From positions 62,001 through 126,000 of the forward strand of contig NZ_JANJYH010000001.1 in assembly GCF_024609245.1 (NCBI RefSeq): 64,000 nt of DNA, given 5' to 3'. This stretch comes from Haloarchaeobius sp. FL176. Lineage in GTDB: Archaea > Halobacteriota > Halobacteria > Halobacteriales > Natrialbaceae. The first letter of the stretch is position 1. Each line of letters begins with the position of its first letter. The position numbers and the translations under genes are program-made. Of this stretch, positions 1-8,175 are shown one piece after another. The notes under the pieces are model-generated. The model did no database searches, had not been told where the DNA came from, and was given only the letters and a program-made list of their open reading frames with translations.

Positions 1-154
1 TCGCGCCGGCCTCGCAGGCCGCACCGAGACCGGAGACGAACACGATGAGGCCGCCGACGACGATCGAGAGCGCAAGCGCCGCCATACTGATGACGGCCCG
101 TTCGACCCCGGAGGCACCGACGAGCCGTTCGAGCACGTCGCGGGCCCGGCTCAT
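1..154 (-). CDS. ABC transporter permease, BMP/nucleoside-sugar type (N-terminal fragment)
   Basis: The first 51 codons of a membrane protein; the rest lies beyond the left edge. The start ATG (152-154) overlaps the stop of the ABC ATPase gene in an ATGA junction, so the two are translationally coupled. A short charged N-terminus (MSRARDVLERLV) is followed by a hydrophobic segment (residues about 23-42) that looks like the first membrane helix. Its place behind an RbsA/MglA-type double ATPase and a BMP-family binding lipoprotein is the standard order of a BmpA-NupA-NupB type importer, where this gene would encode one of two permeases. Assignment rests mainly on context. Confidence 0.75.
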   Translation of the reverse strand, partial: MSRARDVLERLVGASGVERAVISMAALALSIVVGGLIVFVSGLGAACEAGA

Positions 155-1707
155 GGCCTGCCACCTGTCGTCCGCATACTCTCGATACCGTCCGGTCGTT
201 CACCGGCCATCAGCAGACCGATCTCCTCCTCGGACGTCTCGTCTGGGTCGACGATGTCGACGAGTTCGCCCTCGTACATCACGCCGAGGCGGTCCGAGAG
301 CTGTCGCACCTCGTCGAGCTTCGAGGAGATGAGCAGCACGGCGCGGTCGCGCTGCCGCAGGTCGAGCAGTTCCTCGTGGATGAACTCCGTCGAACCGATG
401 TCGACGCCACGGGTCGGGTGCGTGGCGACGACGACCGACGGGTCGCGTTCGAACTCGCGACCGACGATGAACTTCTGCTGGTTCCCACCGGATAGCGAGT
501 GTGCGTCGGCGTCAGCGTTCGGGGGCCGCACGTCGTACGTCTCGATGATGTCCTCTGCGTGCCCCCTGACGGTGTCCCACTCGATGCGACCGTTCTTCGA
601 ATACGGCTCTGCGTGCTGGCTCCCGAGCAATCCGTTCTCGACGAGGTCGAAGTCCATGACGAGCCCGCGCTCGTGGCGGTCCTCCGGGATGTACGCCATC
701 CCGTCGTCGATGCGCTGGCGGCGGGAGTGTCCGGTGATGTCGTCGCCTTCGACCACGATTCGGCCCGATGTGGGTGACTCGAGACCGGTGATGGCCTCGA
801 CCAGTTCGGACTGGCCGTTGCCGTCGACGCCGGCGATGCCGAACACCTCACCGGCTCTGACCTCGAACGAGACGTCTTTCACGCGGTCGATGTCGTCGCC
901 ATCGGTGACAGTGACGTCGTCCACGGCGAGGGTGGTCTCGCCGGGCTCGTGTTCGGGCACGTCGACCTCGAGCAGCACCTCCCGGCCGACCATCATCTCC
1001 GCGAGTTCGTTCTGGTTGGTCTCGTCGACGGACACGGTGGCGATGCTCTCGCCGTCACGGAGGACGGTGATGTCGTCCGCGGAGTGCATCGCCTCGCCGA
1101 GTTTGTGCGTGATGAAGATGACCGTCTTGCCCTGTGCGGTCAGCTCGTCGAGCACGTCGTAGAGGTCCTCGACCTCCTGTGGTGTGAGCACCGCCGTCGG
1201 CTCGTCGAGGATGAGTACGTCCGCACCGCGGTAGAGCGTCTTCAGAATCTCGACGCGCTGCTGTACGCCGACACTGACGTCCTCGACGGTCTCGGTCGGG
1301 TCGACCTCGAAGCCGTAGCGTTCACACAGGTCGTGGACCTGCTGGATTGCCGCCTGTTCGTCGACGGCGAGCCCGAAGTACTTCCGGGGCTCCTGGCCGA
1401 GGACGATGTTCGCCCATATCTGCATGGGGTCGACCAGCATGAAGTGCTGGTGGATCATGCCGATGCCCGCGTCGATGGCGTCACGGGGCGACTGGAACTC
1501 GCGGCGCTCGCCCTTGACGTACACGTCGCCCTCTTCGGGCTGGAGCAGGCCGTAGAGCACGTTCATCAGGGTTGTTTTCCCCGCCCCGTTCTCCCCGAGC
1601 AGTGCGTGTACCGACCCCTTCTCCACGGTCAGGTCGACCTGGTCGTTCGCGACGACACCCGGGAATCGCTTCGTGATACCTGCCAGTCTGACTGCTGTGT
1701 TACTCAT
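151..1707 (-). CDS. ABC transporter ATP-binding protein, duplicated ATPase (nucleoside/simple sugar import)
   Basis: A 518-residue protein with two tandem ABC ATPase domains, as in the RbsA/MglA/NupA family (usual length about 500). Domain 1 has Walker A GENGAGKTTL near residue 40, a signature region SVGVQQRVEIL and Walker B VLILDEPTAVLT. Domain 2 has a degenerate Walker A (GVDGNGQSELV) but an intact signature LSGGNQQKF; this asymmetry is normal for the family. It would energise uptake of nucleosides or sugars on the cytoplasmic face. It lies 37 bases after the BMP lipoprotein gene and overlaps the permease start, so the three form one operon. The substrate cannot be read from the sequence; the BMP partner favours nucleosides. 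Confidence 0.93.
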   Translation of the reverse strand: MSNTAVRLAGITKRFPGVVANDQVDLTVEKGSVHALLGENGAGKTTLMNVLYGLLQPEEGDVYVKGERREFQSPRDAIDAGIGMIHQHFMLVDPMQIWANIVLGQEPRKYFGLAVDEQAAIQQVHDLCERYGFEVDPTETVEDVSVGVQQRVEILKTLYRGADVLILDEPTAVLTPQEVEDLYDVLDELTAQGKTVIFITHKLGEAMHSADDITVLRDGESIATVSVDETNQNELAEMMVGREVLLEVDVPEHEPGETTLAVDDVTVTDGDDIDRVKDVSFEVRAGEVFGIAGVDGNGQSELVEAITGLESPTSGRIVVEGDDITGHSRRQRIDDGMAYIPEDRHERGLVMDFDLVENGLLGSQHAEPYSKNGRIEWDTVRGHAEDIIETYDVRPPNADADAHSLSGGNQQKFIVGREFERDPSVVVATHPTRGVDIGSTEFIHEELLDLRQRDRAVLLISSKLDEVRQLSDRLGVMYEGELVDIVDPDETSEEEIGLLMAGERPDGIESMRTTGGRP

Positions 1708-1744
1708 TGCTATCCGATGGAACGTGGTTCATCTGGGACCGGGC

Positions 1745-2893
1745 TCAGGGCTCGGTCGGAACGGTGATCTCGCCGTCGATGATGGCCTGCCGGGAGGCGG
1801 CGACCTGGTCCTTGACGTCCTGCGGGATGGCGTCGCCGAGCGCATCGCCGTAGACGCATGCCACGCCGTCCGACTCCAGTCCGAGCGTCGTGACGCTGCC
1901 ACCGTTGAACTCCTCGTCGACCTCGTTCTCGATTGCTGTGTACACCGCGGTGTCGACACGCTTGACCATGCTCGCGAGAATCCAGTCGGCGAAGTCGGGT
2001 TCGCTGCGCGACTGGTCTGCGTCGACGCCCATGGCGAACTTCCCACGCTCCTGTGCGGCCTGGAACACACCGAGACCGGACGCGCCGGCGGCGTGGTAGA
2101 CGATGTCCGCACCGGAGTCGTACATCGAGAGTGCGGCCTCGCGGGCCGTCGCGGCGTCGTTGAACGAGCCCACGTAGGACGTCTGGATGTCGATGTCCTC
2201 GTTCGCGTACTGCGCACCGGCCTCGAAGCCGGCCTGGAACTTCCGGATGAGCGGCACGTCGAGGCCGCCGACGAAGCCGACGCTCGTCGAGTCGCTGCTG
2301 GTCGAACCCTGGCCGGCCTCGAACGACTGAGAGGTCAGGAGGCCGGCGAGGTGACCGACCTGGAACGAGCCCTCGTGCTCACGGAACACGTAGCTCGCGA
2401 CGTTGTTCGAGTCGATCGTCGAGTCGACGATCTGGAAGTGCTGGTCGGAGTAGCGGTCCGCGTTCTCCGTGAGCGCGTCCGTCTGCGCGAACCCGATGCA
2501 GGAGATGAGGTCGTAGTCGCCGGACTCGGCGAAGTTACGCTGTGCCGGCGAGAAGTCGGAGTTCTGTTCGGGCTGTGCCTGGTCGAACGAGATGCCGAGT
2601 TCCTCCTCGGCCTGGAGGGCCCCCTGTCGGGCCATGTCGTTGAACGACTTGTCGCCGAGGCCGCCGGTCGCGTACACCATCCCGATGTTCACGTCGGCAC
2701 CGGCGTTGCTACCGTCGTCCGTCTCCGTCTCGGTCCCGTCTCCCGATTCCGTCTCCATCGAATCGGTCTCCTCGGTCGGGGTGTCCGTGTCGTCTCCACC
2801 GTTGTCTGTGCTGCTGATACACCCTGCGAGCGCGATGGTACCGACCGCACCGGTACCCTTCAGGAACCGCCGCCGACCACTGTTCGGGCTCAT
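1745..2893 (-). CDS. BMP family substrate-binding lipoprotein
   Basis: The extracytoplasmic receptor of the importer. The N-terminus has a twin-arginine motif (GRRRFLKGTGAVG) and a lipobox ending LAGC, followed by an acidic Thr/Asp/Glu linker of about 55 residues typical of haloarchaeal surface lipoproteins. The mature part (VNIGMVYATGGLGDKSFND, then an FVGGLDVPLIRKFQAGFEAG segment) matches the basic membrane protein/PnrA family that binds purine nucleosides. The start at 2893 is preferred over 2914 because a T-rich TATA-like box at about 2918-2925 lies 26-32 bases upstream, which fits a leaderless transcript. It heads the operon with the double ATPase and permease. Confidence 0.92.
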   Translation of the reverse strand: MSPNSGRRRFLKGTGAVGTIALAGCISSTDNGGDDTDTPTEETDSMETESGDGTETETDDGSNAGADVNIGMVYATGGLGDKSFNDMARQGALQAEEELGISFDQAQPEQNSDFSPAQRNFAESGDYDLISCIGFAQTDALTENADRYSDQHFQIVDSTIDSNNVASYVFREHEGSFQVGHLAGLLTSQSFEAGQGSTSSDSTSVGFVGGLDVPLIRKFQAGFEAGAQYANEDIDIQTSYVGSFNDAATAREAALSMYDSGADIVYHAAGASGLGVFQAAQERGKFAMGVDADQSRSEPDFADWILASMVKRVDTAVYTAIENEVDEEFNGGSVTTLGLESDGVACVYGDALGDAIPQDVKDQVAASRQAIIDGEITVPTEP

Positions 2894-2917
2894 GGAGACA
2901 GCCTTTGCTACCATACG

Positions 2918-2925
2918 AAAAAACT
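2918..2925 (-). promoter_or_regulatory. TATA-like box of the BMP importer operon
   Basis: A run of T on the minus strand (AGTTTTTTC) lies 26-32 bases upstream of the chosen start codon at 2893, the spacing of an archaeal TATA box ahead of a leaderless mRNA. Confidence 0.5.
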
Positions 2926-3040
2926 CTTTGGAATGCGAGACGCCCAGAAACGGGCGTCTCGGTAGGCAATACGCCGAATATATAAATTGTATACCACTAC
3001 AGATAGAATGAAAACGGCTGGTCTGTCTCGGACCGTTGGC

Positions 3041-4420
3041 TCAGCGCCCGGCGGCGACCGCCGTCTCCACGACCGAGGTGGCCTCGTCGACGAGGGTGTC
3101 GACGTCGTCGCTCTCCGCGTACACCCGGACGTACGGCTCCGTCCCGCTCGGCCGGACCAGCACCCAGGAGCCGTCCGGGAGGTCGATGCGGACGCCGTAG
3201 TCGGTGTCCACCTCGCCCTTCGGGAACGCTTCCGGGAGGCTCGTGCCGAGCCGCTCCATCGCACCCGGCTTCGCTTCGTCCGGACAGTCGACGCTCACCT
3301 TCCGGTACGGCCGCTCGGTGATCGGCTCCCGGAGCGCGGCCAGCCCGCCCGCGTCGGCGACGAGGGTCGACACGACGGCCGCGCTCGTTACCCCGTCGAT
3401 CCAGCCGCCGAAGGCAGTGTGAATGTGCTTCCACGGCTCGGCGGCGAACACGACCTCGGTTCCTTCGTCGCCCGCCTCGCGCTCCCGCGCGATGCCCTCG
3501 TGCAGTGCGCCCAGTCGGACACGCTCGACCCGTCCACCAGCCTCTTCGACGCGTTCGTCGATGCGAGCGGAAGCGTTCGGGGTCGTCACGACCACAGGGT
3601 CGGTAGCGTCGCTCAGTCGGGTGTAGTGGCCGGCGAGCATGGCGAGCACCGTGTCCTCGTGGACGACCTCCCCGTCGCCGGTCGCGACGACGATGCGGTC
3701 CGCGTCGCCGTCGTGGGCGATACCGAGGTCGAACGAACCGTCGGCGAGCAGCGACAGGAACTCCGTGAGCGTCTCCGGCGTCGGCTTCGACGGGCGGCCC
3801 GGGAACCGACCGTCGACGTTTGCGTTGACCGCGACGACCTCGGCACCCAGCGCCCGGAGCACCTGGGGCGTCGCGAGACCCCCCATGCCGTTGCCACAGT
3901 CGACCGCGATTCGCAGGTCGGTGAGCGGCTCGGTCCCTGGCTCCGCCTCACCGCCCAGACCCCGTGCGTACGCCGCCACCGCGTCGCGGTAGTCGTCGAG
4001 GACGGCCGCAGTGTGGCCGTCGCCCCACTCGTCCCACGAGACGGTGGCGTTCTCGCCGTCGACACGTTCCTCGATGCGCTCCTCGGCGTCGCGGGCGTAC
4101 TCGACGCCGTCGTCGAACAGCTTGATGCCGTTGTCCTCGGGTGGATTGTGGCTGGCGGTCAGCATCACTCCACGCCGCCCCCGTGAGGCGAACGCGAGCG
4201 CCGGCGTCGGCAACTGGCCGACCCGGACGACGTTCGCGCCCGAACTCTCCAGTCCGGCCTCCATCGCGGCCGCCAGCGCGGGGCCCGTGTCCCGGCCGTC
4301 GCGGCCGACGACGAACCGGTCACCGTCGCGGCCGGCCGCCCGCCCGACCGCCATCGCCAGCTCCGGTGTGACGCGCTCAGCGACCGGTCCTCGAATCCCC
4401 GCCGTCCCGAACAGTGTCAT
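3041..4420 (-). CDS. glmM: Phosphoglucosamine/phosphomanno-mutase (GlmM-like)
   Basis: A 459-residue alpha-D-phosphohexomutase that moves phosphate between C1 and C6 of a hexose phosphate. Visible motifs are the N-terminal FGTAGIRGPV, the catalytic phosphoserine loop TASHNPPEDNGIK, the metal loop DGDADR, and the phosphate-binding RPSGTEPYVRVY near the C-terminus. All four domains seem complete. The ATG at 4420 is chosen rather than 4459 because FGTAG is normally within the first ten residues and an AAATTAAG box lies 26-33 bases upstream. GlmM (glucosamine) and ManB/PGM (mannose or glucose) activities cannot be separated by eye; it would feed nucleotide-sugar synthesis. Confidence 0.93.
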   Translation of the reverse strand: MTLFGTAGIRGPVAERVTPELAMAVGRAAGRDGDRFVVGRDGRDTGPALAAAMEAGLESSGANVVRVGQLPTPALAFASRGRRGVMLTASHNPPEDNGIKLFDDGVEYARDAEERIEERVDGENATVSWDEWGDGHTAAVLDDYRDAVAAYARGLGGEAEPGTEPLTDLRIAVDCGNGMGGLATPQVLRALGAEVVAVNANVDGRFPGRPSKPTPETLTEFLSLLADGSFDLGIAHDGDADRIVVATGDGEVVHEDTVLAMLAGHYTRLSDATDPVVVTTPNASARIDERVEEAGGRVERVRLGALHEGIAREREAGDEGTEVVFAAEPWKHIHTAFGGWIDGVTSAAVVSTLVADAGGLAALREPITERPYRKVSVDCPDEAKPGAMERLGTSLPEAFPKGEVDTDYGVRIDLPDGSWVLVRPSGTEPYVRVYAESDDVDTLVDEATSVVETAVAAGR

Positions 4421-4445
4421 ACCGGGGGGTTGCCCCGAGGCCCAC

Positions 4446-4453
4446 TTAATTTG
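4446..4453 (-). promoter_or_regulatory. TATA box of the phosphomutase gene
   Basis: The minus-strand sequence AAATTAAG lies 26-33 bases before the ATG at 4420, which is consistent with leaderless transcription and supports that start. Confidence 0.55.
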
Positions 4454-4550
4454 TGGCATACGGCCGTCGGACGGCGGCCCGGGGTTTAACCGAGGCCGTC
4501 ACGTACGATGTCGCCATGTCTGCACGCCGGCTTCGAGGTGGGGTGACGCT

Positions 4551-5186
4551 GTGTACGACGTGAGCGACCACCTACCGGTCGGCGAACTCAGACGGGGGAC
4601 GAACCTCCTCGTGACCGGCCCGCAGGGCGTCGGGAAGTACGAACTGCTCCGTGAACTCCTCGCGACGGGCGTCGAGCGTGGCCAACGCGGCGTCGTGGTC
4701 TCGACCAGCCGGAGCGCGCCGACCATCCGTGACGATGTCTCGGCCAGGACGACGACTGCGGACCCCGACCTGTCGGTCGTGGACTGCGTCTCCGAGCGCC
4801 GTGGCGAGTCGACACCCCCGGACGTCGACACCGAGTACGTCGCCTCGCCGTCGGACTTCAGCAGTATCGGCGTGGCCGCATCCGAGTTCCTCGGCCAGGC
4901 GGACGGGCGGGCGACGGAGACCCGGCTCGGGTTGCACTCGCTCTCGAACATGCTGCTGGAGGCCGACGTAAAGACCGTGTTCCGGTTCACGCACATCCTC
5001 ACCGGGCGTCTCAGCGGCGTCGAGGGGCTCGGAGTCGTGACGCTCGACGATGGACACGACCAGCAGACCACGAACACGCTCAGACAGCTGTTCGACGGTG
5101 TCGTCGAGACCAGACACGGCGTCGACTCGCGCGAATGTCGAGTCGTCGGGGTCGCGGAGTCGGCGACCGAGTGGGCCGGGTTCTAG
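4551..5186 (+). CDS. RecA-superfamily-like protein with degenerate P-loop (haloarchaeal DUF7504/HTR-like type)
   Basis: A 211-residue protein whose fold resembles KaiC/RecA-like ATPases: a beta strand leads into GPQGVGKYEL (residues about 24-33), a helix, then VVVSTSRSA. The P-loop has GK followed by Tyr instead of Ser/Thr, so magnesium coordination and ATP hydrolysis are doubtful. Later segments GLHSLSNMLL and a VTLDD strand resemble the Walker B region of this family. Proteins like this are common in haloarchaea near taxis and signal genes, but the function is unknown. GTG at 4551 is chosen because the homologous region starts directly after it; a GGTTTAAC box lies at about 4482. It converges with the next gene with a 4-base overlap. 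Confidence 0.7.
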   Translation: MYDVSDHLPVGELRRGTNLLVTGPQGVGKYELLRELLATGVERGQRGVVVSTSRSAPTIRDDVSARTTTADPDLSVVDCVSERRGESTPPDVDTEYVASPSDFSSIGVAASEFLGQADGRATETRLGLHSLSNMLLEADVKTVFRFTHILTGRLSGVEGLGVVTLDDGHDQQTTNTLRQLFDGVVETRHGVDSRECRVVGVAESATEWAGF

Positions 5187-5653
5187 AGTTCGACGCCGCT
5201 CGGGATGAGACTCTGGTTGCGGAGGAGGTTCCCGTCGGCGTTGTAGACCAGGAACGTGCTCTTGTCGTAGCTGACGAACTCCTCGCCGTCGAGCAGGATG
5301 TGGACCCCGTACTCGCCCTCGTCGCCCGCGTGCTCGCCGTAGCGTCGGGCGGCGCGGATGAACTTCAGGACGTTCCCGGCGGATTCGTTGAGTTCGAGGA
5401 CGAAGTCACCGGTGATCCTGTTCGTGACGCTGACGACCCCCTGGGCGTCGCTGTCGTCGACCGCGGTCTGGAGCCGGAACGCGACGTCCGTCTCGGCGGC
5501 GTCGAGCGGTTCGCCAGCCGGCCCGGTGAGGCGCTCTCGCAGTGTGGCGACTGGTCCCTCGAACGAGATGGTTACCGTCGGCCGTTCGGGGGTCCCGTCC
5601 TCATCGACCCAGTCGACGTTGCTGACCTGCAAAGTGAAGTAGTCACGCCTCAT
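5183..5653 (-). CDS. Conserved haloarchaeal protein (DUF5793-like)
   Basis: A 156-residue soluble acidic protein with no catalytic motif that I recognise. It starts MRRDYFTLQVSNVDW and contains a beta-rich first half (PTVTISFEGP) and a region with paired small residues (ESAGNVLKFIRAARRY). The size, start and pattern resemble a haloarchaea-restricted family annotated as DUF5793; I am fairly but not fully sure of that number. The gene is complete, has high third-position GC, and ends tail-to-tail with the RecA-like gene. The function is unknown. Confidence 0.75.
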   Translation of the reverse strand: MRRDYFTLQVSNVDWVDEDGTPERPTVTISFEGPVATLRERLTGPAGEPLDAAETDVAFRLQTAVDDSDAQGVVSVTNRITGDFVLELNESAGNVLKFIRAARRYGEHAGDEGEYGVHILLDGEEFVSYDKSTFLVYNADGNLLRNQSLIPSGVEL

Positions 5654-5813
5654 TCAACAGCCCTATCTTCGGTCTCACGCGGTATGAACGTAACGACCGG
5701 GGCAGGCCGGCGGACGCCACTCACCCCCACGGTTTCTGGCGTCCTGACCTGTCTCCACGACGGGAGGAACTGGCACCGACAGCTTTTACGTCCGGCGGCG
5801 AGGCGTCGTGGGT

Positions 5814-6347
5814 ATGGTGTGGATCAACTCCGAGTACGTCGAGGAGTTCGCCGTGCTCACGACGTGGCTGTCCGTGCTCCTCCCCTGGTCCGTGGTACGA
5901 GCCACCAGCGAGCAGGGCGCGGAACTCGTCGTCCTCCGGTTCCCGTTCTTCGGTATCCAGTACGTGTTCGGCACGGGGCTCGTCGACGGGACGACCATCA
6001 GGACACCCTGGGAGTACTATACGCTCAACGCGGGACAGTTACCTGCACAGGCGACGGCGTACCTCGTCTGGACGGTGGCCGCCGTCGTACTGGTCGCGGC
6101 CGTCGTGGTCAGCCTGTTGATGTACTTCGAGCACGACCTGGCCGAGAAGCTCCCGGGACGTGGCGTGTACGTCCTCGGTGGAGCGATGCTCGTCCTCGGG
6201 GTCGCCTTCACCGCTGCCGCCATCCAGCTCCACATGAACCAGCCGGCCGACATCCTCGGCTGGAGCGTCTTCGTCCCCATCGGACTGCTCGGCGTCGTCT
6301 TCTTCTACGCGTTCGGCGTCCTCGACCTCTTCGCAGACCGGGCCTGA
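5814..6347 (+). CDS. Four-helix membrane protein, haloarchaeal (DUF7549-like)
   Basis: A 177-residue integral membrane protein beginning MVWINSEYVEEFAVL. Four hydrophobic segments are visible at about residues 10-30, 76-104, 118-140 and 147-170, and an aromatic loop carries PFFGIQYVFGTGL. It resembles a family of small haloarchaeal four-TM proteins of unknown role. The ATG at 5814 is preferred over the GTG at 5808 because the family usually begins MVW. An AGCTTTTACG box at about 5780-5789 lies 25-34 bases upstream. Confidence 0.75.
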   Translation: MVWINSEYVEEFAVLTTWLSVLLPWSVVRATSEQGAELVVLRFPFFGIQYVFGTGLVDGTTIRTPWEYYTLNAGQLPAQATAYLVWTVAAVVLVAAVVVSLLMYFEHDLAEKLPGRGVYVLGGAMLVLGVAFTAAAIQLHMNQPADILGWSVFVPIGLLGVVFFYAFGVLDLFADRA

Positions 6348-6387
6348 CCGGCCGGCCGCTGGCTCTCGTTCGAGAGTTGGCCACCTC

Positions 6388-6395
6388 ATTTAAGT
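6388..6395 (+). promoter_or_regulatory. TATA box of the pilus assembly operon
   Basis: ATTTAAGT, a good haloarchaeal TATA match, lies about 82-89 bases before the secretion ATPase start, which predicts a 5' untranslated leader of roughly 55 bases. Confidence 0.45.
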
Positions 6396-6476
6396 CTCGG
6401 TACCCCCAATCGATTCCAAGAACCACCGTTCGGTCCGTCGGACGGGCCCGTCCCAGGGGAGGCGACCGTACACACG

Positions 6477-8174
6477 ATGACAGAACCAGGCCAGCAGGCA
6501 CCGAACGCGATCTCGAGCGACGAGAGCGACGGCACCATCACGCCCGGGGCAGTCGCCTCTGGGCGGAGCGACTCACTGACCGACCGAATCAAGCACACCC
6601 TCCAGATGCTCAGGGGGACCACCATCTCCCGCGAGCCGTACTACCCGGACGAACACGGCGAGCTCGTCACCTTCGACGGGCTCGACGGCTGGGAGGAGAT
6701 CGACCGCTACTGGGTGAACGCCCCGTACGCCTACGTCAGCATCAACCACGATACGGACGCCAACGAGTTCCGGTACCACGTCGTCGAGCCCGAACTCGAC
6801 GAGTACGAGCACGCGCTGCTCGAGACGCTCTTCGAGGACGTCCGCGACCCGCTGGTCTATCAGCGAGATATCGACGATGGCGAACCCGACGAGGTGCTCG
6901 ACGACGCGCTGCTGGACCACCTCGAACGGTACGGGGCCGATGTGGACATGGGCACGTACCACAAGCTGTTCTACTACCTCTGGCGGGCGTTCCGTGGGTA
7001 CGGAAAGCTCGACCCAGTGATGCACGACCCGCACGTCGAGGACATCTCGTGTGACGGCTACGACCTCCCGCTGTTCGTCTACCACGACGAGTACACCGAC
7101 ATCGAGACGAACGTCACCTTCCCGCAGGAGGAGCTGGACAACTTCGTCGTCCGGCTGGCCCAGCACTCGGGTCGACACATCTCAATCGGTGACCCGATGG
7201 TCGAGACGACGCTGCCGGACGGTTCGCGTGCCGAGCTGGCACTGGGCGAGGAGGTGACCCCGCGCGGTTCCGCGTTCACCATCCGGAAGTACGCCGAGGA
7301 GCCGTTCACGCCCATCGACCTGCTGGAGTACGGCACGTTCAACGTCGACCAGATGGCCTACCTGTGGCTGGCCATCGAGAGCAACAAGTCGCTCATCTTC
7401 GCCGGCGGGACGGCGTCCGGGAAGACGACGAGCATGAACGCCATCTCGATGTTCATCCCGCCACGCTCGAAGGTGCTGACCATCGAGGACACCCGCGAAC
7501 TGACGCTGTACCACGACAACTGGCTCTCCTCGGTCACGCGCGAACGGCTCCACGAGGGCACCGACGTGACGATGTACGACCTGCTGCGTTCCGCACTGCG
7601 TCACCGCCCCGAGTACATCATCGTCGGCGAGGTGCGTGGTGAGGAGGCTATCACGCTGTTCCAGGCGATGAACACGGGCCACACGACCTACTCGACGATG
7701 CACGCTGACTCCGTGCGCACCGTCATCAACCGGCTGGAGAACGAGCCAATCAACGTTCCCCGGTCGATGGTCCAGAGCCTCGACATCCTCTGTGTCCAGA
7801 CGCTCACCCGGTTCGACAACGAGCGCGTCCGCCGGAACAAGACCATCGCGGAGATCGAAGGCATCGACCAGCGGACCGGCGAGCTCGACTACTCGACGGC
7901 GTTCACCTGGGACGCCGAGGACGACACGTTCGGCTCCTCGGGCTCCCAGGTGCTCGACGAGATCCGCGACGAGCGCGCCTGGAGCCAGCAGGAGCTACTG
8001 CAGGAACTCCGGAACCGCCGCCGGTTCCTCGAGTACCTCCGCGACCAGGGCATCAACGACTACCGGCGGTTCACGGCGCTGATCAACGAGTACTACGCCG
8101 ACCCCGATGCTGCACTGGGGCGCATCGAGGCGATGGGCCAGGAACGGGAGTTAGCCGAGGCCGAGACGGACTGA
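6477..8174 (+). CDS. Type II/IV secretion (pilus) ATPase, PilB/GspE family
   Basis: A 565-residue assembly ATPase for archaeal type IV pili. The N-terminal half has a family helical domain with YHKLFYYLWRAFRGYGKLDP. The motor domain has Walker A GGTASGKTTS (about residues 303-312), an Asp box in LTIEDTREL, Walker B YIIVGEVRGEE and a His box TYSTMHAD, so it appears active. The following gene starts one base after this stop and encodes the matching membrane platform. In haloarchaea such pairs (PilB-PilC) power adhesion pili; the archaellum motor (FlaI) is a relative but would lie with flaJ and flagellin genes, which are absent here. Confidence 0.93.
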   Translation: MTEPGQQAPNAISSDESDGTITPGAVASGRSDSLTDRIKHTLQMLRGTTISREPYYPDEHGELVTFDGLDGWEEIDRYWVNAPYAYVSINHDTDANEFRYHVVEPELDEYEHALLETLFEDVRDPLVYQRDIDDGEPDEVLDDALLDHLERYGADVDMGTYHKLFYYLWRAFRGYGKLDPVMHDPHVEDISCDGYDLPLFVYHDEYTDIETNVTFPQEELDNFVVRLAQHSGRHISIGDPMVETTLPDGSRAELALGEEVTPRGSAFTIRKYAEEPFTPIDLLEYGTFNVDQMAYLWLAIESNKSLIFAGGTASGKTTSMNAISMFIPPRSKVLTIEDTRELTLYHDNWLSSVTRERLHEGTDVTMYDLLRSALRHRPEYIIVGEVRGEEAITLFQAMNTGHTTYSTMHADSVRTVINRLENEPINVPRSMVQSLDILCVQTLTRFDNERVRRNKTIAEIEGIDQRTGELDYSTAFTWDAEDDTFGSSGSQVLDEIRDERAWSQQELLQELRNRRRFLEYLRDQGINDYRRFTALINEYYADPDAALGRIEAMGQERELAEAETD

Positions 8175-8175
8175 T

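Noticed and set aside
254-1162. 302-codon plus-strand frame opposite the ABC ATPase
   Set aside because: It is antisense to a gene with clear ABC motifs, Ser/Arg/Thr-rich, and matches no family; long shadow frames are usual in DNA of this GC content.
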